From Molanna angustata (Eukaryota > Arthropoda > Insecta > Trichoptera > Molannidae), in the NCBI GenBank assembly GCA_963576475.1, contig OY754984.1, positions 20,919,215 through 20,983,214 of the forward strand: a stretch of 64,000 nucleotides of DNA. The letters are read 5' to 3'. Position 1 is the stretch's first letter. Every line of letters starts with the position of its first letter. The position numbers and the translations under genes are program-made. The notes under the pieces were generated by a model. The model saw only the letters and a program-made list of their open reading frames with translations, was not told where the DNA came from and searched no databases. Positions 1-9,879 of this stretch are shown in pieces.

Positions 1-125
1 ACTCCTGATTCATAGGTCCCGGGTATGATTCCCAGTGGATATACAATTTTAAATTGAGTATTCAGTCTGGATCTGTGAGACGGTAACCCTCCATAATGTG
101 GCAACTTGTTATTGGGTCTTGAAAA
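1..125 (+). mobile_element. SINE-1 copy, 5' truncated
   Basis: This matches the body of the tRNA-headed repeat seen more fully at 49860-50095. A box-B-like run (gggtatgattccc, 21-33) is followed by the 'cagtctggatctgtgagac' block and the 'aatgtggcaacttgttattggg' block, in the same order as the other copies. The head is cut by the window edge. No 3' tail is clear. Confidence 0.7.
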
Positions 126-299
126 ATTGCCGAGTTTATAGCGAGAAATAAAATCCCTCCTTTGTCGAGAAACGAATCGAATGAAAAAAAGTATTTTTTC
201 TAACAAAGGTATTAAAGGTAAAGGTTAAGGATTATCTGGATACCAACAATTAAATCATAAATAATAATATTAAAAGGATATATTTTCTTTAATCTATGT

Positions 300-345
300 A
301 ACTAGCTGACCCGGTGAACTTTGTATCGCCTAGCAGTCAATGGTT
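300..345. repeat. Terminus of an arthropod-type interspersed repeat
   Basis: The block 'ctagctgacccggtgaact' followed by 'ttgtatcgcc' resembles a sequence that recurs at the ends of interspersed repeats in many arthropod genomes. That resemblance is from memory and was not searched. Nothing coding lies next to it; AT-rich sequence follows. Confidence 0.3.
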
Positions 346-437
346 TTACTAACGTAATAAAATGAAAACAAAAAAATATCAAGTTTATTAGGATATAATA
401 ATAATAATATGCCGTAAAAATAAAAAATAAAAAAAAA

Positions 438-735
438 GATTTTTTAAATGTTAATATTCGGGAATCAGTATGGTTGATAGATAGTATAGAGACTTCCTCT
501 GAGCCTAATCCTTTGACATGTTAAGTATCTGGATGGGTGAACTGTTCCCAATTGAAAGCTTGATGATGTATTTTATTTTGCTCTTTTAAATAATTTCCGC
601 ATTGATCTGCTAATTCTTTTGAGGAAGTGTATAATGGTAATAATAACAATTGGGTGTTATTATTTGTAGTGCTTAATTATTATTAATATCATTAGTAAAT
701 CGGCCAGCGCCGCGTTAAAAAAAATATTTATATAT
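438..735 (+). mobile_element. LINE 3' end, copy 1 (C-terminal stub plus UTR)
   Basis: The last 28 codons of a retrotransposon ORF (438-524, ending ...SEPNPLTC stop) are followed by a ~200-bp 3' UTR and the terminal block 'cggccagcgccgcgtt' with an A-run. The copy at 2271-2812 has the same C-terminus, UTR and terminal block, so the 3' boundary at about 725-735 is supported by two copies. It is heavily 5' truncated, the usual result of incomplete target-primed reverse transcription. No catalytic domain remains. Confidence 0.8.
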
Positions 736-1100
736 TTATTAAGGACAGCACACAGTAAATGCATACACTTATAAAAAGGAAAAATACAAATAAGACATGT
801 ACTTCTTACATACTATACCCAATATCAAAAGAAGACAGTAAAAAAGTGTGAATTAGTGTGGGTGTGTTAATAAAAATAATATATATATATAAAGAAAATA
901 AAAAAAATGATATTGAAAAAAAATTACGTTATTTTTTCATTATATATTTGCCCATTAATTTTTCCGATATTTTAATAGTTATTCTGCTATTCGGAGCGGA
1001 TACGAATACAACAAATAATATATCATTGAGTTATAAATGGTGGAACTAACCCAATTTTGTTTAATTTATACCTAATTACAATATTTTTTCCACACACATC
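736..1100. other. AT-rich spacer, no gene seen
   Basis: The stretch is low-complexity and AT-rich. A 63-codon open frame (858-1049) has a composition explained by A/T bias and no recognisable motif, so I do not treat it as a gene. Confidence 0.6.
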
Positions 1101-1106
1101 TATCAT

Positions 1107-1196
1107 AATGATTTGCCAGAATGTGTGAAGGAAGCATCTGGTCTTACCGCTCTTCGTCGCCTAGGTGTCGAATACATAAAGGAAAAGTCCTTTTAA
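1107..1196 (+). pseudogene. LINE ORF2 extreme C-terminus
   Basis: Thirty codons begin NDLPECVKEASGL and end in a stop. This is the 'LP..VK....L..F...L..Y' pattern at the very C-terminus of many Jockey/CR1-type reverse transcriptase ORFs. A sister copy lies at 53339-53490 and reads on for ~20 further codons. That continuation resembles 1657-1715, so this copy is probably interrupted by the block at 1197-1655. Confidence 0.75.
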
Positions 1197-1655
1197 GGGG
1201 CCATATAAACCTAAACACCTCTATTTAAAATCAAATCCCTCAAATATGTTAAACAGTGTGTTTCTAGAAATAATAGTATAAGCCTTTTCAACATTTCTCT
1301 AGTGAATGTTCCTCACACAATTTTAAAATTCCCATAAATAAATGATTAAAAATATCCTTTTTTACAGCATTTTTGTTAAATTACTCCATAACCATGTGTC
1401 GTAAAGAAATAAATCTTTTATACGCTTAAAGAGTGCATAAAATCAAAGTGAATGACCGATAATGTTTTTTTATTTCAACTAAGGTTTGTTCTTAAAATGC
1501 AAAAAATCAACATTTTTGGGGTTTCCCATAATTTAAATCACGTATAAACCTTTTTAAACGCACGCCATATTTACCTTTACTAACGCGCACCTTCATAGTG
1601 CATTGGGCGGTTTTAATATATCATGTTTTCAGTCGTTAAGTTTAGCGTTATACTA
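1186..1655. repeat. Unclassified repeat (family R), copy 1
   Basis: The block 'aaacctaaacacctc' followed by 'aaatcaaatccctcaaatat' and 'gttaaacag(t/c)gtgtttcta' recurs at 3455-3665 in the same order and strand. This copy sits between two halves of a LINE 3' end (1107-1196 and 1657-1715), so it appears to be an insertion. Its class is unknown: no coding sequence or clear terminal repeats are visible. Confidence 0.55.
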
Positions 1656-1656
1656 T

Positions 1657-1880
1657 TAAGATATTGCGTGCATCTTTTGTATTTTTGTGTAAATTGTAAT
1701 ATTTTCTTGTTTTTTTTATATAAATCATACTTTGTAAAAAAATGTTATTTTTTCAACATCTTGATACGCTTTTTGGTTATACTAGATGTAAGAAAATGCA
1801 TTTATTATTTACATCTAAATAAATAATACATACATATATTATTTTACTTTTTTTTAAATTTCTTGTGTTTTCTTTATTTA
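1657..1880 (+). mobile_element. Rest of interrupted LINE 3' region
   Basis: The run 'ttttgtgtaaattgtaatat' and neighbouring sequence align with the part of the sister copy downstream of 53430. It carries the 3' region that belongs after 1107-1196. A/T-rich tail-like sequence follows. Open frames here are compositional. Confidence 0.5.
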
Positions 1881-1884
1881 ACAT

Positions 1885-2215
1885 GTTTATTTATTTATTT
1901 ATTTTTATTTTATTCAGAAATACAACAGCTTATACAATAATATGATAATACAGTAAGATAAAATTGTTGTAGATAACGCCAATTACAGTATTTCCTAGTG
2001 GGTGTTACAATATAATATAATATAATATAACATTACACAACACAACACAATGCAACACAATACAATACAACAAAGTGTAACATAATATAATTGTTTTAAT
2101 ATTTATATTTCTATGATACCTTATGATAATTTCGTGTCATCCACTTAGTAGCTTCACTATCATGCGCTTTTTCTATATAAATGTATATTTTTTGTTATAT
2201 TATAGAAGCTGTTGG
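1885..2215 (-). mobile_element. LINE 3' end in reverse orientation
   Basis: A T-rich (tttattta)n head at 1885-1912 is the reversed A-rich tail of a minus-strand LINE. On the minus strand near 2185-2118 the frame reads ...HDSEATKWMTRNYHK..., like the 'TKWL' C-terminal end of the LINE at 38826-39158. Only the last few codons and the UTR remain. Confidence 0.5.
2006..2092. repeat. Pentanucleotide microsatellite (ATAAT/ACAAC)
   Basis: Imperfect five-base repeats run as 'aatataatataat' and then 'acacaacacaac/acaatacaata'. The tract lies inside the UTR-like sequence of the reversed LINE end. It may have arisen from that element's 3' tail. Confidence 0.7.
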
Positions 2216-2270
2216 TTTTCCCTATAAAATAAATAAAAAAAATATTTAGTAAAATAGTACTATTCCAAAT

Positions 2271-2591
2271 TCTAGTAATATAATAAAAACTTTTGATGGA
2301 AAAATTAGAAAATACACCTCTTTAGGTAACGAGATTAAAAGACTTTGGCATTCTCGTAAAATAATAATATTACCATTCATTATTTCAGCCACTGGAATTA
2401 TTCCAAAATCGTTAATCCGTAATTTAGAAATTATAGATTTATTGAAAAACTTAATAATAAAAATGCAAAAAACGGCAATAATGAATACATGTAGAATTGT
2501 TAAAGATTTTTTAAACGTTAATATTCGGGAATCAGTAGGGTTGTTAGGTAGTATAGAGACCTCCTCAGAGCCTAATCCTTTGATATGTTAA
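2271..2591 (+). pseudogene. LINE ORF2 C-terminal fragment (~105 codons, no start)
   Basis: The frame is open without a usable ATG start. It contains EIKRLWH, ILPFIISATGIIPKSL, IKMQKTAIMNTCRIV and ends ...NPLIC stop. The 'VIP.VI.ATG.IPK......L..IQK..L..T..IVR..L' layout is a familiar non-LTR retrotransposon C-terminus that follows the RT thumb. The 5' part of the ORF is missing. The 3' UTR follows directly (2592-2812). Clade is uncertain. Confidence 0.85.
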
Positions 2592-2812
2592 GTATCTGGA
2601 TGGGTGAACTATTCCCAATTGAAAGCTTGATGATGCGTTTGTTGCATTTTATTTTGCTCTTTTAAATAAATTACAATTTACGCATTGATCTGCTAATTCT
2701 TTTGAGGAAGTGTATAATGGTAGTAATAATAATTGAGTGTTATTATTTGTAGTGCTTAATTGTTATTAATAACATTAGTAAATCGGCCAGCGCCGCGTTA
2801 AAAAAAATATTT
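2592..2812 (+). mobile_element. LINE 3' UTR and A-tail, copy 2
   Basis: The UTR is nearly the same as 525-735, including 'gtatctggatgggtgaact' and the terminal 'cggccagcgccgcgtt' plus A8. The two copies define the 3' end of this LINE family precisely. They differ by small indels, so they are independent old insertions. Confidence 0.85.
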
Positions 2813-2814
2813 TT

Positions 2815-3450
2815 AATTATTAATTTTGTTATTATCTATTTGGTAGAAATCCATTCTGAATATTATTAAAATGAAACACTGTGTTTGGATTCTACAATAT
2901 ATTTTATACTTATGCTGATAGCTATTTCGCCTTATTAGGGCATTATCAAACCTATATCGACTTTGTTTCTGTCCTGGTATTTATTGGAAAAGGGTGGTGC
3001 TTACATGATTTTTGATTGGTCAATTTCTGTGTACCTACTGAATATTAGAACAATGGTGGTAGGTGGAGACTATAGTTAAGCTTGACGATTGATATAATAT
3101 TTTTAAATTCATAAATACTTTAAAATTAAACTAACGTTTCATACAAACAAACTAAACAACATTGGTTCCCAAAGACAAATTGAGATTTTCACTTATAAAT
3201 TTTCACATTTCCATCATTTTTGAAATTATGAAAAAAAAAATCCATCTTTTGTTCTTGCTAAATTATGCATAGATAGTCCTCCACTCATCAGCAAACGTTA
3301 ATTATATTTTATATTCAACTTTTACACTCGAACTTTCCTTCCTGAAGGAAAAAAATCTTTATGTAGATCCAATTTTCAAAATAACTCGGAAGCAAGGTTT
3401 ACGAGAAAATAGAATCAGCTACCCAAAATAAGTTTTTAGAGGCGTAACGA
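2815..3450. other. AT-rich spacer, no gene seen
   Basis: There is no coding frame, tRNA-like box or repeat shared with the rest of the window beyond simple A/T runs. Confidence 0.6.
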
Positions 3451-3454
3451 AAAA

Positions 3455-3665
3455 TATATGCCCCCTTAGGGGGCAGAAAAACCTAAACACCCCAATTTCA
3501 AATCAAATTCCTCAAATATGTTAAACAGCGTGTTTCTAAAAAAATACCATATGTATTATCAATATTTCTATAGCAAATGTTCGTCACAGTGTTAAAATTT
3601 GACATGAATTCCTATATAAAGAATATCTAAAATATATAAAGATTTTGTGTTAAAGAGGGGAAATC
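3455..3665. repeat. Unclassified repeat (family R), copy 2
   Basis: This aligns with 1186-1400 through 'aaacctaaacacccc', 'ctcaaatatgttaaacag' and 'gtgtttctaaaa'. The left edge starts with 'cccccttagggggc', a short palindrome that is partly kept in copy 1 as 'cttttaaggggcc'. That palindrome may be the real left end. Confidence 0.55.
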
Positions 3666-3714
3666 TATTTTTAAATTAATTAATTAATTTTATTTATTTA
3701 TTTATTAAATGTAG

Positions 3715-3810
3715 CTTCTCGGGCAACTAACAGGTCTCCAGAATGTGGCAACTTTTTATTGGGTGCGTGTTAAGTTATTATTTGACATAGACTATCTGAT
3801 AGTTGCTCGA
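3715..3810. repeat. SINE-1 tail fragments as a foldback
   Basis: 'cttctcgggcaactaacagg' at the left and 'gttgctcgagaagaa' at the right are inverted copies of the SINE-1 3' end. The 'aatgtggcaac' block lies between them. It looks like a head-to-head or self-inserted SINE-1 tail of about 95 bp. Confidence 0.6.
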
Positions 3811-3834
3811 GAAGAAATGTAAAAAAAAAAATAA

Positions 3835-3945
3835 AATAATTCATACAATCACAACAAATCCCAAAATGTGTGACAACCAGCGACAGGCGTGTGGGTGTGC
3901 ATTCCCTCATAAAAGGAAGCTCGAATCACACCAGTCTCTTAAGAT
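3835..3945 (-). mobile_element. SINE-like family S fragment
   Basis: The minus-strand sequence matches the 3' half of the family S copy at 16930-17242 (blocks 'caaccagcga', 'gtgtgggtgtgcattccct', 'acaccagtctc'). No tail remains. Family S has no visible coding content and ends in tetranucleotide runs in better copies. Confidence 0.65.
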
Positions 3946-4111
3946 ATCCAGTATTTTTTTTAATTATTTTTTTTATACATCCATGCAAATTAAAGCTACT
4001 TTAACAGAATTAAAGAGCGAATGGTATGCCATAATGGTCAGTCGTGTGACATGGTGTGAAACAAAATCCTAGCTTCAATTGCCAGCAGAGGAGACATAAA
4101 TAAGGAGAAAA

Positions 4112-4190
4112 ATAAAGTAGTTGTAGAGCGTTCAACGCGCTGGGTTAGAAATCCAATGGTCACGAGTTCGAATCCACCAATATCACAAGC
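4112..4190 (+). mobile_element. SINE-2 tRNA-like head
   Basis: A box-A-like 'ttgtagagcgttcaacgcg' is followed by 'ctgggttagaaatccaatgg' and box B 'gagttcgaatcc'. This aligns with the tRNA head of the fuller SINE-2 at 28060-28205. It lacks CCA and proper acceptor stems, so it is a SINE relic and not a tRNA gene. Confidence 0.65.
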
Positions 4191-4199
4191 ATTTATATT

Positions 4200-5055
4200 T
4201 AATTTAGGGAATATATATTGATGACATGTTTTAAACTAAAAGAATGAAGGATATAAAAATGTTTTTTAACAATTCTTGTTACACAGCTTATTTGTGAAAT
4301 ATGCCGTTTGGCAAAAAAATCGCCAATTGTGCAGATATATATGTAAAGGCTGTCCTCAATTTCAAGAGAACTAATAATATTTCCTTTAAATGCCATAAAG
4401 AAATCTCTTCCAACCCAAGCATCGTGAAAGTGAATTGTCAATGTGAAGAAAGAGTAGTAAACGTGGTGTATTTTTTTTATAAATGATGGCGAGAGTAGCA
4501 AATACTTTAAAATAAATATTAAAAAATATTTATTAGTTCATTTCATACCTCTCACAAGATCCGCTTAACGAAATTACCCAGATATTAAAAATAATCCGGC
4601 CGTGTGCTGCCATATTGGTAGATGATTTTTCTCATTTTTCCGAGTTTATGCTTTCTCTTTCTTTCTGTAGCCCTCACTCTCACACTCTCTCTCTGAAATG
4701 TCAAGCGAATGACGGGCGGTTGATTTATTAAAAATAAATAATATTTTTTTTCTCCGAGAGCGTTTTTCTTTCCACGTCTGACAACACTCACATACTCACA
4801 CGCCAAGGTTATGTTATGGAAACACAGAGCGGTCCGTACGACAATACCATAACAATAAATAAAACTAAGGGTAGCCATAAATCAAAACTACATACAGTAT
4901 AAAGAACTAAACAAGTTATGTAGGTTGTTCATAGAGAGAAAGAGAAAACTATACATAAGTGTTACATATATTATTTTGAGAAAGTTCATTCAAAAATATT
5001 GAAGACCGTCGGCGTCGTGGAAGAAAGGAGAAATTTCTTTACATTTTATATTATT
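4200..5055. other. Non-coding stretch, no gene seen
   Basis: Open frames of 60-100 codons on both strands overlap each other and show no known motif. 4600-4880 is somewhat GC-richer and pyrimidine-rich but was not recognised. Confidence 0.5.
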
Positions 5056-5059
5056 TTTT

Positions 5060-5636
5060 ATCATCATCATCAATGGCTCCACAGCCCATTGCGGGCCTTG
5101 GCCTCCTCCAACATTCCTCGCCATCTCCCTCTATCCTGACATGCTTCCCTCCAGTTCCTTACACCAACAGCCTCCACACCCCGCTGCACGCCATCCAGCC
5201 ATCGGAGCTTGGGTCTACCAACGCTTCGTCTACCTTGTGGCTTTGTGTGCAGGACCCTCTTTGGCACTCTTTCATCGCCCATTCTTTCCACGTGTCCTGC
5301 CCATCGCAGCCTCCCTATTTTAATCTCCTTTATAATGTTGGGCTCGTTATAAATATTGTAGATCTCATCGTTGTATCGTATTCTCCAAGCTCCGTTTACC
5401 TGCACAGGTCCGAATATCCTTCTGAGTATTTTTCTCTCGAACACTAGTAGAGACAATTCATCTTTTTCACTCAATATCCAGCATTCAGAACCATAAGTTA
5501 GTACTGGGCGTAGCAACGTTTTGTAGATTGTGACTTTGGTTTTAATAGACATCATCCGAGATGCCAGATGTCTTCTCAGACCAAAGAAGCATCTGTTTGC
5601 AGTATATAATTTGCTTAATTTCAGTGGATGTGTCAT
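5060..5636 (-). pseudogene. RTE-type LINE ORF C-terminus with triplet tail
   Basis: A 188-codon minus-strand frame covers the region after the RT palm: KTKVTIYKTLLRPVLTYGSE, then ERKILRRIFGP, then GRLRWAGHVERMGDERVPKR, then GRPKLRWLDGVQ, ending NGLWSH stop. This is the standard C-terminus of RTE-type and related endonuclease-reverse transcriptases. The (GAT)n repeat just after the stop (5060-5072 on the + strand as tcatcatcatca) is a typical RTE-style 3' tail. The catalytic RT and endonuclease domains are gone. The frame is intact through the remaining part, so the insertion may be fairly young. Confidence 0.92.
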
Positions 5637-5714
5637 TTGCGTTACAACAGGATATTGCGGAAAATTCCTTTTTCAAGTACGGTACCCTTTGTAGGAGAAT
5701 GAGAAATCGTTATT

Positions 5715-5925
5715 TATTTAATATTGCTTCTCGGGAAACTAACAGGTACTATGTCAAATATTAATTTAACATGCACCCAATAACAAGTTGCCACATTGGA
5801 GTCATTAATCGTCTCACAGCTCCAGACTAAAAACACAATTAAAAACAGTGTCTTCAGCGGGAATCGAACCCTAGACTCTTTGGCTGACCCACGTAAGCTG
5901 ATACTTTTCTGACTCGCAATTTATT
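5715..5925 (-). mobile_element. SINE-1 copy with tRNA-like head
   Basis: On the minus strand, box B 'ggttcgattccc' (near 5868) is followed by the SINE-1 body ('gacactg', 'tctggagctgtgagac', 'gttattgggtgc') and the tail 'ctgttagtttcccgagaag'. The head reads through 'gtgggtcagcc', close to the 49860-50095 copy. A tRNA-derived head implies RNA polymerase III transcription and LINE-dependent mobilisation. Confidence 0.8.
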
Positions 5926-5934
5926 CACTAGCGA

Positions 5935-6905
5935 CGAATCTTCAAAAAGTCAATTAAGCATGCCAAAGGCGATGATAGTCTGACAGTACCTACATATAAG
6001 GACGAAACAAACTGCAAACACAGTCGACAAAGGTCTGTTTGAGGGTTGTGCCAACCCAGCGATTGTCCGATACACAATGCCGCTAGACAAATAGAACAAG
6101 GGGCAGCCAACATATAAAAACCCGCGCCGAAATGACAATGGCGATCTCACAATAGATCTCGACAAACATGGAGAGGAGGAGGTTCCTGTTCCGGGATATT
6201 TGAGGACTTCAGACAAGAAATATTCGTGGACGATTTCATTCGTGCGGCCGGGGAAATTTATTTGTGGACCAAACACTTTTATTTTTATACAATAGGATAG
6301 ATTCCAAGAATATCCACAGAGTCGATTGACTGTGCAAAGGATTTGCGAATCACAATAGTCAGATAGACTTCATGCTTTGTGCCTAAATACTGAGGTATAG
6401 TTAGCAGCAAACTCCTTTAGTACGTCACATGGGGTGCGCAGAGCGCCAATTTTTGTTTTTTACTTGGTCGTTATATACGCAAACCGGTCCATTTCATACC
6501 GGAAACTATTGGTCTTACTTATTAGATTTCTTTAAAAGCTCACTAAACGTGCAACTAGATACTCACAACTAAAATAGTTAAGATCGGCAATTAAAATATC
6601 TTACTTATAAACGTATACTAAGATAATATATGACTAACAAGTTCACCGAATTGTGTACGTACACCCTCATTTATTTTTTTCATATGGCCGCATTGGCTTC
6701 ACAGATGTCAAAAAATAGATAAATGGATGTAATTTTTGGATAACTGACATCGACAAATGAAAACAAACACCGCGTTGTGCCGAGTTGAGTCAATTTAAAC
6801 ACGATTTAATAAGGAAAGAGTTACGAGGATTATTTTTTTTTTCAATCTCAAATATGCGTCGGATGATTTTTGAAAGATCCGCCATTTTGAAATATTTGGT
6901 ACGAC
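5935..6905. other. Non-coding stretch with a short GC-richer block
   Basis: 6115-6285 is less AT-rich and has ~55 open plus-strand codons (includes EEEVPVPGYLRTSDKKYSW), but I recognise no family and see no start or splice context. The rest shows nothing supportable. Confidence 0.4.
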
Positions 6906-6911
6906 GCGTCA

Positions 6912-7052
6912 GAACCTCTCGACCCGTCCTAACTTGACGTCTACTAAATAAAGGTGTAATTAAGATAGTCTAGGTTTATAATGTAACTTTTTCGATAATC
7001 ACGCTCTATTACCTATAGTTACTATAGATAGTTTACGTTTATAAGTATGTAT
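6912..7052. repeat. Dispersed repeat, copy 1 (pair at 30090)
   Basis: 'tcctaacttgacgtctact' through 'actatagatagtttacgttt' recurs at 30090-30218 in the same strand and order with scattered changes. No coding content or terminal repeat is seen. Class unknown. Confidence 0.65.
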
Positions 7053-7242
7053 GTTTATTTAACCAATTTCCCATTTCAACACCTCAAAAATCACTACTCC
7101 GGATCATCTGTCGAAAACCCTACAGACATCCATGAAGTCCGCTGTTTTCGGAAATTAAGATCGTTGATGTCAGATAACTCTATATTAGAAAAATAATTAT
7201 ACAATTATTTGCATAAAAACCCAACAAAATATCTATCATATA

Positions 7243-7310
7243 CATACCATCATGCCATGTCCCTTAAGGGGCCCGGGGTTTGCAGAGATAACCGAATGGG
7301 TGATAACGAG
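7243..7310 (-). mobile_element. LINE 3'-terminal scrap
   Basis: 'cataccatcatgcc' and 'tttgcagagataaccga' resemble the last ~70 bp of the LINE ending at 15370 ('accatcacgccgtttccct', 'ggcagagagaaccga'). Only the terminal part is left, now joined to a GT tract. Confidence 0.55.
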
Positions 7311-7428
7311 TGTGGGTGTGCATGTGTGTGTGTGTGTGAGAGTGGGTGTGCATGTGTGTGGGTGTGAGAGTGGGTGTGCATGTGTGTGTGTGTGTGTGAG
7401 AGTGGGTGTGCATGTGTGTGTGTGTATA
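7306..7428. repeat. Compound (GT)n minisatellite
   Basis: Units of 'gagagtgggtgtgcatgtgtg' with variable GT runs repeat three to four times. Frames on both strands stay open only because of the repeat. Confidence 0.85.
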
Positions 7429-7541
7429 CATGTTATACGAACATTATATATTGACAAATTCATAAGTTGAGAATAAAAAGAAAATATACTGCAGGGGGTG
7501 GTTGGGAAAAATAAAATTAATCAGTACCTAGTTGTTTATTG

Positions 7542-7915
7542 TTATAATGTCACGATGTTAGATATAAGTTTGTTTTTGAATGCCATATGTGAATCAAAAA
7601 ATATGTCTAAGTCGGCATTTTTTTCATAAGAGTTGAATAAGTTTATCGTTCTGTTAATCGGAGAGATTTTGGAAGCATTTGTTTTACAGATATTGTAAAG
7701 AAAAGTGACGTATGTCTTGTTCGGCAAGTAGATGTATTAAATTTAATATTGATAAGAATTTCATGGCATTCTATGTTTCCATTTAATATGCTGTGAAGGA
7801 ACATAAGGTCTGAAATTGTGCGTCGCGTGGTCAATGAAGTTAGTATAGTAGTATGGTTAGTATTGTTACAACGGTAGTTTGAATATTTGATGAATTTATT
7901 CTGAATTAGATCCAA
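7542..7915 (-). pseudogene. Jockey-like LINE RT C-terminus, frameshifted
   Basis: Two overlapping minus-strand frames together give the Jockey ORF2 end: DLIQNKFIKYSNYR, DLMFLHSILNG, then after a frameshift near 7700 SPINRTINLFNSY and LDIFFDSHMAFKNKL stop. The 'P..R...L.N......DIF.....F' motif is the last motif of the Jockey clade and is seen again at 42560-42658. The RT palm is absent. Confidence 0.85.
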
Positions 7916-8012
7916 CGAGTGATCTTATGTTTATTTCTTTCAAAATATCATTCACATGGTTACGCCATCCTTTTCTGGGGCGGCGCCTGCTATTCACTTC
8001 GTCTCTTGCACC
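7905..8012 (-). pseudogene. LINE C-terminal scrap (RPRKGW motif)
   Basis: RRRPRKGWRNHVNDILKEINI on the minus strand matches the GRPRKSWHDHINEILKEGNI segment of the LINE at 15409. It sits against the Jockey fragment, showing one insertion next to or into another. Confidence 0.75.
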
Positions 8013-8094
8013 CATGTTGAGATGCATTATGAAAAATATGAACACATAGTATATTTCGCCTTTTAACGCCATAATCAACTGGTCTTATATCATC

Positions 8095-8262
8095 AAACAT
8101 TGTTCAGCAATGAGGTTCACCACCCATTCTTAATGTAGTGCCTTTTAAGTGAGACTAGATTGTTATGTGGGTATGTCGCAATAAGGAACTTTACACCTGA
8201 CGCTGGGTTACCCGACATTGTAGGATATGATGTGATGGTATGTATGTATATTGTACGTATAT
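8095..8262 (+). mobile_element. SINE-like family S copy
   Basis: 'ttcagcaatgaggttcacca' through 'ggatatgatgtgatggtatg' matches 17055-17220. It ends in a (TATG)n run at 8240-8262, similar to the (GAAT)n end of the 16930 copy. The 5' half is missing. Confidence 0.75.
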
Positions 8263-8683
8263 TATAACATAAGTCTCTATATTAGTGTAAATATAATAAA
8301 ACCCATACTTTAATGTGGTCCAGGGTCCATTATTAAGAAACGTTATTGAGTGGAGTCATATACATATATACAGCTGGTAAATTTAGTATGTTTGTATGTA
8401 GTTAGGTAACTTACATACTATATCAAGGTATCGCGTGTTCCCGGCTCATATGCAAGAATATTATATACTAACTTCAACTATTATACTTTCGTACAAATAA
8501 TACTCCCGCTGCGATTCTTTTATGAAACCGACATTTTAAAAGGTTCTAATATCTAGAAAGTATTTAGATAATATATAACAAATATAAGATATAAAATACT
8601 TGGTATTCGTTTTAGTTACACATTTACCTTTATTTGTTGTTAAATGCATTAAGATTAAAATTAATGTTTTTATAATTATGAGA

Positions 8684-8750
8684 TGGAGTTCATTGGAGGA
8701 GGCCTACATCCAGCAGTGGAGAGATGGCTGACAAAGAAGAAGAAGATAAT
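8684..8750 (+). pseudogene. RTE-type LINE last codons with (AAG)n tail
   Basis: The frame WSSLEEAYIQQWRDG stop is the canonical last line of RTE-type ORFs ('W..LEEAY..QW'), followed at once by 'aagaagaagaag'. Only ~65 bp of the element were inserted or kept. Confidence 0.7.
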
Positions 8751-8936
8751 TATAACTACCAAATAACTGTGATATTCATTGGTTTTTACCACACTTGAAA
8801 GAGAACAATAAGCCAATAAATACAATACAATATTAACCTTCCGAATTTTACTGCTGTCGTTTATTTTGTTACTACATTCATTTTATTAAAATAGTGTTTT
8901 GTATACATTCGTTTGCATTATAAAACTTATTTTTCA

Positions 8937-9165
8937 ACCGTTCAAAAACCAACAGTTTCATGCACCTGACATGTAAATTTTGTATTATAACCACTAGTCT
9001 CAGTCTTGTAGAATATTATTCTGATAATGTACCTTGCACAAAACGCGTCAATACTCCAATAAATTCAAATAGAACAAATACCAAGTATTTATTATTTTAT
9101 GGAGTTCTATCGAGAATTGTCGGTCGACAAACTAAACTTAGAAAGTATTTGGTACATGTGCATCG
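8937..9165 (+). mobile_element. Penelope-type terminal sequence, decayed
   Basis: This aligns with 49180-49390 through 'aaccactagtctcagtctt', 'tattattctga' and 'aaactaaactta'. It keeps a decayed hammerhead-like core: CTGATAA (9021-9027, canonical CTGANGA), a helix-II-like stem, an AAAA run in place of GAAA, and 'cgcgtc'. An ATG near 9101 opens MEFYRELSVDKLNL, which could be the start of a Penelope ORF. That last point is a guess. Confidence 0.5.
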
Positions 9166-9234
9166 TAGTATGGACAATGACCAGACGCCGCGCCTTAAAT
9201 CATCCTCACAACTTCCAACTTCCAGATAGGAGGA

Positions 9235-9370
9235 AAAGTGAGGGATGGCTTAGACTACGATAGATGTGCGGAATTGGAGATATAAGGCCAAGGATAAGGT
9301 GCATTTCTTGAAGAGGCCAATCCCATCCTGGGCTGTGGAGACACTCATGATGATGAATGTCTAGAAAAAA
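9235..9370 (+). pseudogene. RTE-type LINE 3' relic
   Basis: 'aggataaggtgcatttcttg' and 'aagaggcc' recall the DRDKW..LEEA C-terminus, followed by 'catgatgatgaatg', a decayed (ATG)n tail. It is too eroded to translate cleanly. Confidence 0.4.
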
Positions 9371-9879
9371 GTAGGTTGTTGCGAACACTAAACACTACAC
9401 AAGATAAATCTTTGTACACCTACGAAGTTGATAATCTCTGAATGCATCTTTAAAGGCCCAATTTTTGTTGTATGCGTTTTTATAACGGATAAAAGAAAAT
9501 TCATTATTACAGAATGTGAGATTATATTGTATATTTTTTTAACGAATAAAATTTGATGAATAATCTAGCTTTATCCAGTAAAATAAATTAGTTCTAAGTT
9601 TTTACCTATACTTTGGACGTAGTTATAATAATAAAGACTTCCTCGCACCCTGTGCAAGTGGCGACTTATTTGTCAAATGGTAATTTATTCCAATCGACCA
9701 GTGTTTGCAGCCCCGAGAATCAATATTTGCATGAGAAATGACACTTACAACACATGTAAAATATAAAATCGATTGTAGGTTCTTAGTAGAGCTTAGTGTG
9801 TATACACAAAAATAAAACCAGAAAAATCTTAAATTGCACACTCTCAACATGATACCCGTCTCATTGGTAAAATTCAACC
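9371..9879. other. Non-coding stretch, no gene seen
   Basis: An 84-codon minus-strand open frame (9623-9877) has no recognisable motif. It ends next to the family A insertion. Confidence 0.5.

Noticed and set aside
4199..4501. 100-codon minus frame and 61-codon plus frame
   Set aside because: The two overlap, no motif is visible, and start and composition are unremarkable.
5073..5447. Plus-strand 124-codon frame
   Set aside because: It is the antisense shadow of the RTE-type fragment, whose minus-strand motifs are unmistakable.
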